From Thozetella sp. PMI_491 (Eukaryota; Ascomycota; Sordariomycetes; Chaetosphaeriales; Chaetosphaeriaceae), in assembly GCA_021432635.1 (NCBI GenBank), contig MU270026.1, forward strand, positions 647,311 through 711,310: DNA of 64,000 nt, in the 5' to 3' direction. Below are positions 58,631 through 64,000 of this stretch, in pieces (within the stretch, counting starts at the first letter, position 1; each line of letters starts with the position of its first letter). The notes beneath the pieces were generated by a model, which saw only the letters and a program-made list of their open reading frames with translations, was not told the origin of the DNA and searched no databases. The position numbers and the translations under genes are program-made.

Positions 58631-59512
58631 CTTGGTTCTGATAGCCCCGTGCTTAAAAACGAACGGCAAGGTCTGGTATTCGTGGCAAATATGCTGCGAC
58701 GAAATAGAACTGTGGTTCAAATTGGACAGAGAAAATCGTAGTCTGCGAGATATCCTATGTTGGTGGGTTAATAGGGATCAGCGATGGGTGAAACTAATCA
58801 CTCGAGCCAAGTGTGAATGATGGCCAGGGTGGGCATGAAGAAGGCTTTGGGACGCCCTTTCCTCCCTCAATACCCGGGCACCGCTGCGGATTCCAAGAAC
58901 GAAAAAGGCTGCTTAGGTCTGCCAATACCTCCAGCCTCGTCGGGGGAGGGGGATCCGCGTGATAGTGTGATCATGATTTGCGGCATTTAAAACACCAAGA
59001 GGACTGGCAAGGCTCTAGGTCGTACAGGCCGCTAAGCCCCCCCTGCAAATCAAACTTGGGATGGGAAGGCGTTTCGTTGTCCCGTCAAAGCCAAATTAGG
59101 ATGCCAGGGATGACAGGTCTATTGTGGCGGCGGTGCATATGCATGTTGGAAAAAAGATGGTGTTGTGTTGCCAAACATACTTGAGCGGTGTGCGTGCTGC
59201 GCTTTGCAAGTTTTCTTTGGATCGTTCTTCCACTGACGGCAGCAAGACCTTGTGGTCGAAGTGCGATCACTCCCCCACCCTTCCCTCACATTGTACAGCT
59301 GGCCTTGCGTTGGGCAACAATTGTGTCCCGCCTGACCTGCCATTTAACCACCCCACCTTATCTACCTCTTTTAACGTTGACAGTACCTGACTGCTTGCGT
59401 AGGAGGGAGGCTTTGGCAGCTAGCGGCGCGTTACAGAACCTCTCAGCTCTTACAAGCACCCTCTTTGTCCCTCTGTCGGCGTGGAGAGCCTCGAACGTTC
59501 GGTGACGCAGCC
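58631..59512. other. Divergent promoter region
   Basis: The 880 bp separating the Hsp70-like gene (minus) from the hypothetical gene (plus). Short unsupported frames only. No repeat or RNA gene recognised. Confidence 0.35.
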
Positions 59513-61515
59513 ATGGATCCTTCCAAGAATGGGCGTCAAGAAACAGCCCATAAGATCCAAGAGCTAGAGCAGAGAAATCGCGAATTGCTAGCGAGGGTCA
59601 TGAGACTACAAGGGGAAAAAGATCAGGTCACAGATACCGACATCGACGAGAGGATGTGCAAGCTCCAGTTAGCCATCCGCACCTGGGTTCAGAACGTACT
59701 GCGAGATCTCCGACACAAGCGGCACAACGTCCAGGGGGCTTTTCGTGAATCGTTCCGTCTGCAACATATCCGCATCCGCCTGGTGAACCTCCTGCTTCGA
59801 AAGGATGCACTCCAAGACGATATCACCGATTGGAACGCGTCTCAAGAGGAGTGGGTATGGGCACGTTGGCTGTCCGAGCATGTAGCATGTGTCCCGGTGG
59901 TGTTGTCACTCGTTGTCTGGCGGGAACTCGAAGTCCACATCTTCGCCAGCTTGGCCTTCCCCCTTGGCGTTGAATCTACTGCGCAAAAGGTGTTCCGAGA
60001 CATCATGACGACGATGGAAAATTCGAGAGATGGTGAAGGTATGCACTAGCCTCCCCACTTTCCCTCCATCTCTTCCCCTCTATGTATGCTATTTCTTCTA
60101 ACGAAGGCAAATATCTAGTCGCCGCTAACAAGTGGCGATCCGAGACCATGACAGCCCTGACCCGCGGCCCTAACTTCCAAGCAGATATCGAACGAGAGGT
60201 CCAGAATGTCCTAGAAAACCTATCGGATGCATTGAAGGAGTGGCCTCTAATGAGCGAGGCCAATGAAATCATTGAGGATCTCCCGCAACTGAGGACCACC
60301 GTGGTCCAATTTGCTATAGGGCTGCAAATGGACATGGCTTGTTCATCGTCCCAGTACGAGATGAAAATTCCTGCATATACCCGTGGGGAAGCGCCCAAAG
60401 ATGTCGAGTTTTCTCGATGGAATCTTAAGGACATTACACAAGGAACCACACTGAGTCCCGAGGACAAGGTACTAGGAATATTCCACTGTACGCAGCCCGG
60501 TTTCTACCGGCTTGCGACCGGGGACGGCGACCCAGTGCAGGTTGTCAAACCTATTATGCTCGCGTATGATGACCCAGGGCCCTTTGAGCCGCCAAGCCGC
60601 CGCGGCAGTTTCTCGAGCTACTCAAGTTCGGACAGTCCCACTAGCACCCGCAGTTCTGAGGAAAGTTGGCAGCCACCTGAGCCCCCCTCTCTAACACCTC
60701 AGTCTCCGATAAACTCTAGTCGTCGTCTTCCAACCCCCTCGCCTGACCCACCGCCTCGCCAACAAGTTCCTGCCAAACGGCCGAAAGGTACAGCTTCTGA
60801 GTCGAAAGACGGAAGGAGTTCCGCTAAGGGCACACCGAGCGTGAGTCAGAGTTCGCAAAAGGGCTCATTTATTGAACGAGGCTTCAATATATTCTCGCGT
60901 CGGAACCCTGGAAGTCGTAGTTCTACCGAAGAAGATAGAAGTAGACTCTCGCAGTTACACGCATCGAAAGAACGCCGCAGTCATGCTCCGAGGTCCTCCA
61001 CATCTGATCAAAGCAGACCATACAACACAGATCAAAAGAGCCGAGAGATCAGTGCAAGAGAACACGCACGCTCGCGACCAGGCGCTCAGAAGAAGTCTGC
61101 ACATCTCCCCTCAAGTCTACACTCTTCCGATGAATCTCCCACCCCCAGATCCCAAAGCCCAAGGGACATGCCACTGCCACCAAGCCCCTCTAGAGCGGCT
61201 GCCCGTGACTCAGCAGATATCATGGAGCAAATAACTCCCCGAGGCACCACGGAAAGCCTTCGCACTTTGAGGAGGGCACGCTCGCAGTCTTATATAAGTG
61301 GAGATATCTCAGACCAGTCCTTTGAACAGCTACCAGTGTCGGAAAGACGGCGGGGCAGTACAAGGGATCGCGACAGGCTATATGAGACTCTCTTGCGAGA
61401 TTCAGATCAAGTTCACCCTGAGACAAGCCCCGGAGTCAGAATAGCAGAGTGGGAAATTCCAGCATCCTACGATGAAGCCTACCGCTCACAAACTTGGCCC
61501 ACTCAGAACAGGTAG
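59513..61515 (+). CDS. Conserved-looking hypothetical protein, Ser/Pro-rich tail
   Basis: Two exons, 59513-60038 and 60107-61515, joined over a 68 bp intron (GTATGC..ACGAAG), giving 644 residues. Residues about 8-40 form a coiled coil (KIQELEQRNRELLARVMRLQ). About 40-330 are helical and folded-looking (RWLSEHVACVPVVLSLVVWRELEVHIF; GKYLVAANKWRSETMTAL). From about residue 355 to the end it is low-complexity and rich in Ser, Pro, Arg and Glu, probably disordered and phosphorylated. I recognise no domain. The layout resembles many fungal proteins of unknown function expressed near Hsp70-like genes. Confidence 0.75.
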
Positions 61516-61758
61516 ATCACAAGTTGCAACGTCGTGTTGGGAATGGGACTTGTCAAATTTCCGACTACATTAGAATAAACCCGCTGGAGGTGCCCAGTTC
61601 GTGTACTTAGCCAGCTCTCGCTGCTCCGCGGGCCTCGAGGTGCTTAGCAGTCATTCATCATCCGACTCCTTCATAAAATCTAACGTCAAATCATTTAATC
61701 TTCAATGATTGAGCGCTCCCGCGTAGACAAAGATGCCACTTCTTCTTTCTCATAATAG

Positions 61759-62394
61759 CTAGGATCGTCTCGATCGACTTTCTACCCGAACATGGATTCG
61801 CCCACTGTCGGATGGAGAACGAACGTTAATACGGGATCCTTCGGAGCTTACTGAATGATGTTCACTTTCTGGCGGGGGATTCCTGTCCTCGTCGTTTGGC
61901 GGTCTTGGCGGCCATGGCGGCCCCGGGGGCCGAGGGAATATCGGTGGTGTCGGTGGCCTCGGTTCCCAGATGGAAGGAGGAGAAAGCGGCGGGGGTCTCG
62001 GGGGACGCCTCCGGTGCGGTCTCGAGCAGCATAGCCACAGGAACAAGATGGCGAGCGCACAGCCGAGGACGACGCCCATGACGATCAACGCGGTCCTAGA
62101 TGAGTCGCCCCCATCCGGGGCGGTTCCACTCCCCGTGTTTGCAGGCGCTACTAATGTCGCGGAGGCCGCGGGTGGGGGAGTCGACGCCGAGGAGGCCCCA
62201 GCCGGGTCGTTAGTGCGGGTACCGAGTAGAATGGTGTTGTACTGCGTGGTGGATTCGCGCGTAATTGTCAGGGTGATGTAGTATGGCTGGACCTCTTGGA
62301 CGTCGACAGCCGAGGCGGTCATAGGCGGGGACGATATATCATCTCCGACGCCGTGGCCCCCAGGGTCGGTGGGAACCGCGGGCAGCATAATCAT
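61759..62394 (-). CDS. Single-pass membrane protein with Pro-rich tail (5' end uncertain)
   Basis: The last exon reads 211 residues from the ATG at 62394 (MIMLPAVPTD). The outer part is rich in Ser, Thr, Ala and Pro (TRESTTQYNTILLGTRTND; SSASTPPPAASA). One TM helix follows (ALIVMGVVLGCALAILFLWLCC), then an Arg/Pro-rich cytosolic tail (HRRRPPRPPP) and Ser/Arg-rich end. The layout is that of a cell-wall-sensor-like or mucin-like protein of type I topology. A CTTGCAG acceptor sits immediately before the ATG, so an upstream exon with a signal peptide may exist but could not be identified. No family assigned. Confidence 0.6.
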   Translation of the reverse strand: MIMLPAVPTDPGGHGVGDDISSPPMTASAVDVQEVQPYYITLTITRESTTQYNTILLGTRTNDPAGASSASTPPPAASATLVAPANTGSGTAPDGGDSSRTALIVMGVVLGCALAILFLWLCCSRPHRRRPPRPPPLSPPSIWEPRPPTPPIFPRPPGPPWPPRPPNDEDRNPPPESEHHSVSSEGSRINVRSPSDSGRIHVRVESRSRRS

Positions 62395-64000
62395 ATCTGC
62401 AAGGACAACCCAGTTCACCAGTACCTCTGTTGGTAAACAAGGGGCTCGGACAATTTACCACTGGATCAGCGTGTGCTATTTGCTAGTCAAGTCACGGCAG
62501 GGGCCTTTGAGGAACATAAACTCGACGCGCCGCATAGTGGCACTGACGCGGGATGCGGAACCAGCAGGCTGTCTCACCGAAAGTTCCAAGGGGGCCCATC
62601 ACAAGTATTCGTCGGCAACCTTCTCGGTGTCTCCTTCTCCGCATGGCGTAATTGCCTGCCTTTCTATGCGGTTGGTTTGAACTCGAGAATTCTCAGCATC
62701 AGCAGGCTGCCTCGTCTGCCTTTCCCATCCGACATAGCCTTCAAACAGTGCAACGCAAACCGAGCAGGCGTCTTATTAGATAATCTGCCTCAGACGAAGG
62801 AGAGCGAGGGAATTTCCGCGCCAAGCCACGTGGCGCCGAAGCTGAGAGAGCGCGGCAGGAATATTGCCACCGCGTATGGAGGTAAAGCTGGCACGGAGAA
62901 CGGCGAGAGGGTGTGGTCATTCTTACTTGCTATAGGGTACACCCCGAGCGTGAGGAGGGGAGACGCAAGGCTCGGCGAGCCGCAGTCTATTGGGTGTGCA
63001 GGCTGTGGCCCCAAGCCCAGGAACCTACGACCAGTTCTCAGTTCTCAATCGGTCATCCAAAACTTCAAGCCTGATAGCCACTGCATCGCTCATTTCACAG
63101 TTTCCTAGTTTCTAGACAAAATGTACAGGCAATTTGGATATGTGCCACCTTATACAATAAGTTGAACCTCCCCCACCACCGCTGCCAACGCCGAACTTAC
63201 TGCGCGTCTGAGGCGTTGAGTTTCATACCACCTCACTATTTATCCATATATACCTCTCCACCAAGTAGTTGATTTCAATTCGCTTATTTATCCTCGGTTT
63301 GCCCTCTACTCTTTCTGGCTTCTAACAGTGGTCGCCAACTTTGATAGGTGCTGCCAGTCCCGGCATAACATCGCTCGGAAATGCTTGCATATCTAGAGTA
63401 AGCATTGGCTACCGGATGTTGGCTTTAAACTCGATGTAGTTGCTCAATTAATTCTCGGAGCCAAGTCGGGCCTGTCTCGGAAGTGGCCCAGGCTATGAGA
63501 CGTGCGAACACGGGGTCAGCGATTTTCCGGATCCATATCGAAGGAGAATAACCGATAGACCATCTAACTATTGCGCTTGCGTTGAACCACTGGAGTTGTC
63601 TAGCCCTATTTTGACAGATCGAACCTAGCTTAGCACCATGCTTTCGGCGAGTGTAGGTTCTACAAAGATTGCAATGATACTGCGATTAAACGCAGTTGGT
63701 TGCGCCAGCTTTTTGGTCTTCAGGAAGTCCCTAACCCGTTCTCTGGCTTTCTCCGAAACGGATGAAGGCGCTAGTAGATCTCGACGTTAATTATTAAATC
63801 CCAACTCAGGTGGCATAGGTCGCTAGAATCCTTCGTCAACCGCAACAGGCTCCGTGAATCTAGCGACGAGCAAATACTACTTCCTAAAAAAGAAGAGGAA
63901 GTATTCCCAGACTCCGTTTACGCATCAATGCCAAACTCAGCCACATGAGAAGAAGCCCGGGCCAAGACGACGAACTACTCTGAGGTAGCTCCAGCCAGTG
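62395..64000. other. Window end: no supportable gene
   Basis: A 212-codon open frame (62473-63108, plus) starts with GTG, has no recognisable domain, and its composition is not convincing. The rest has only short frames. I see no RNA gene or repeat. Confidence 0.35.

Noticed and set aside
62473-63108. 212-codon open frame as a gene
   Set aside because: Starts with GTG, no domain, odd composition, no splice or promoter support; probably chance.
1-64000. CRISPR array, bacterial operons or riboswitches
   Set aside because: The DNA is eukaryotic with spliced genes; the tandem repeats seen are coding ankyrin units or a short minisatellite.

Overview
The window is nuclear DNA of a filamentous ascomycete (Pezizomycotina). 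Most genes are split by 45-105 bp introns with GT..AG ends and CTAAC/CTGAC-type branch points. Zn2Cys6 regulators, MFS transporters, a NACHT-ankyrin NLR, a tannase-type esterase and remnants of a Ty1/copia element all fit that group. I cannot name the species; a Sordariomycete is a guess.

Layout. 1-7.6 kb is a decayed region. It holds a broken ankyrin-coding relic, one PNP-NACHT-ankyrin NLR gene (minus strand) with a run of Ns inside its ankyrin repeats, and two inverted copies of a ~210 bp repeat on either side of the NLR. 8-12.8 kb holds a divergent pair, a cytosolic-looking GH3 beta-glucosidase and a sugar transporter, sharing a promoter with clustered CreA-like motifs. 13.4-24.9 kb has two regulator/efflux-pump pairs (DHA1 pump + Zn2Cys6 regulator; Zn2Cys6 regulator + divergent DHA2 pump) around a small secreted four-cysteine protein. 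26.7-40.7 kb carries a second sugar transporter, a class B flavin monooxygenase, a dead AIF-like oxidoreductase, a P450, a tannase/feruloyl-esterase-like enzyme and a GFA-domain protein. 41.5-45.8 kb is a 10-exon ankyrin/CorA-like membrane protein, followed by a copia integrase relic. 47-52.6 kb has an SDR, a cluster-less TF-domain protein and a third Zn2Cys6 regulator that meet tail to tail. 52.6-56.3 kb is gene-poor, AT-rich repeat debris. 56.3-62.4 kb has an Hsp70-like ATPase, a Ser/Pro-rich hypothetical protein and a single-pass membrane protein.

How the genes may work together (inference). No PKS, NRPS, terpene or DMATS backbone enzyme is visible, so this is not a standard secondary-metabolite cluster. 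Beta-glucosidase, sugar transporters, tannase-like esterase, P450, flavin monooxygenase and GFA protein could together handle plant phenolic esters and glycosides: hydrolysis, sugar import, oxidation/O-demethylation and formaldehyde capture, with efflux pumps and dedicated regulators. The NLR region is the most likely place for fast evolution: its ankyrin repeats are near-identical at DNA level and the assembly breaks inside them.

All gene models were spliced by eye from consensus sites and reading-frame continuity. Boundaries may be off by a base, and no RNA or homology search was available.
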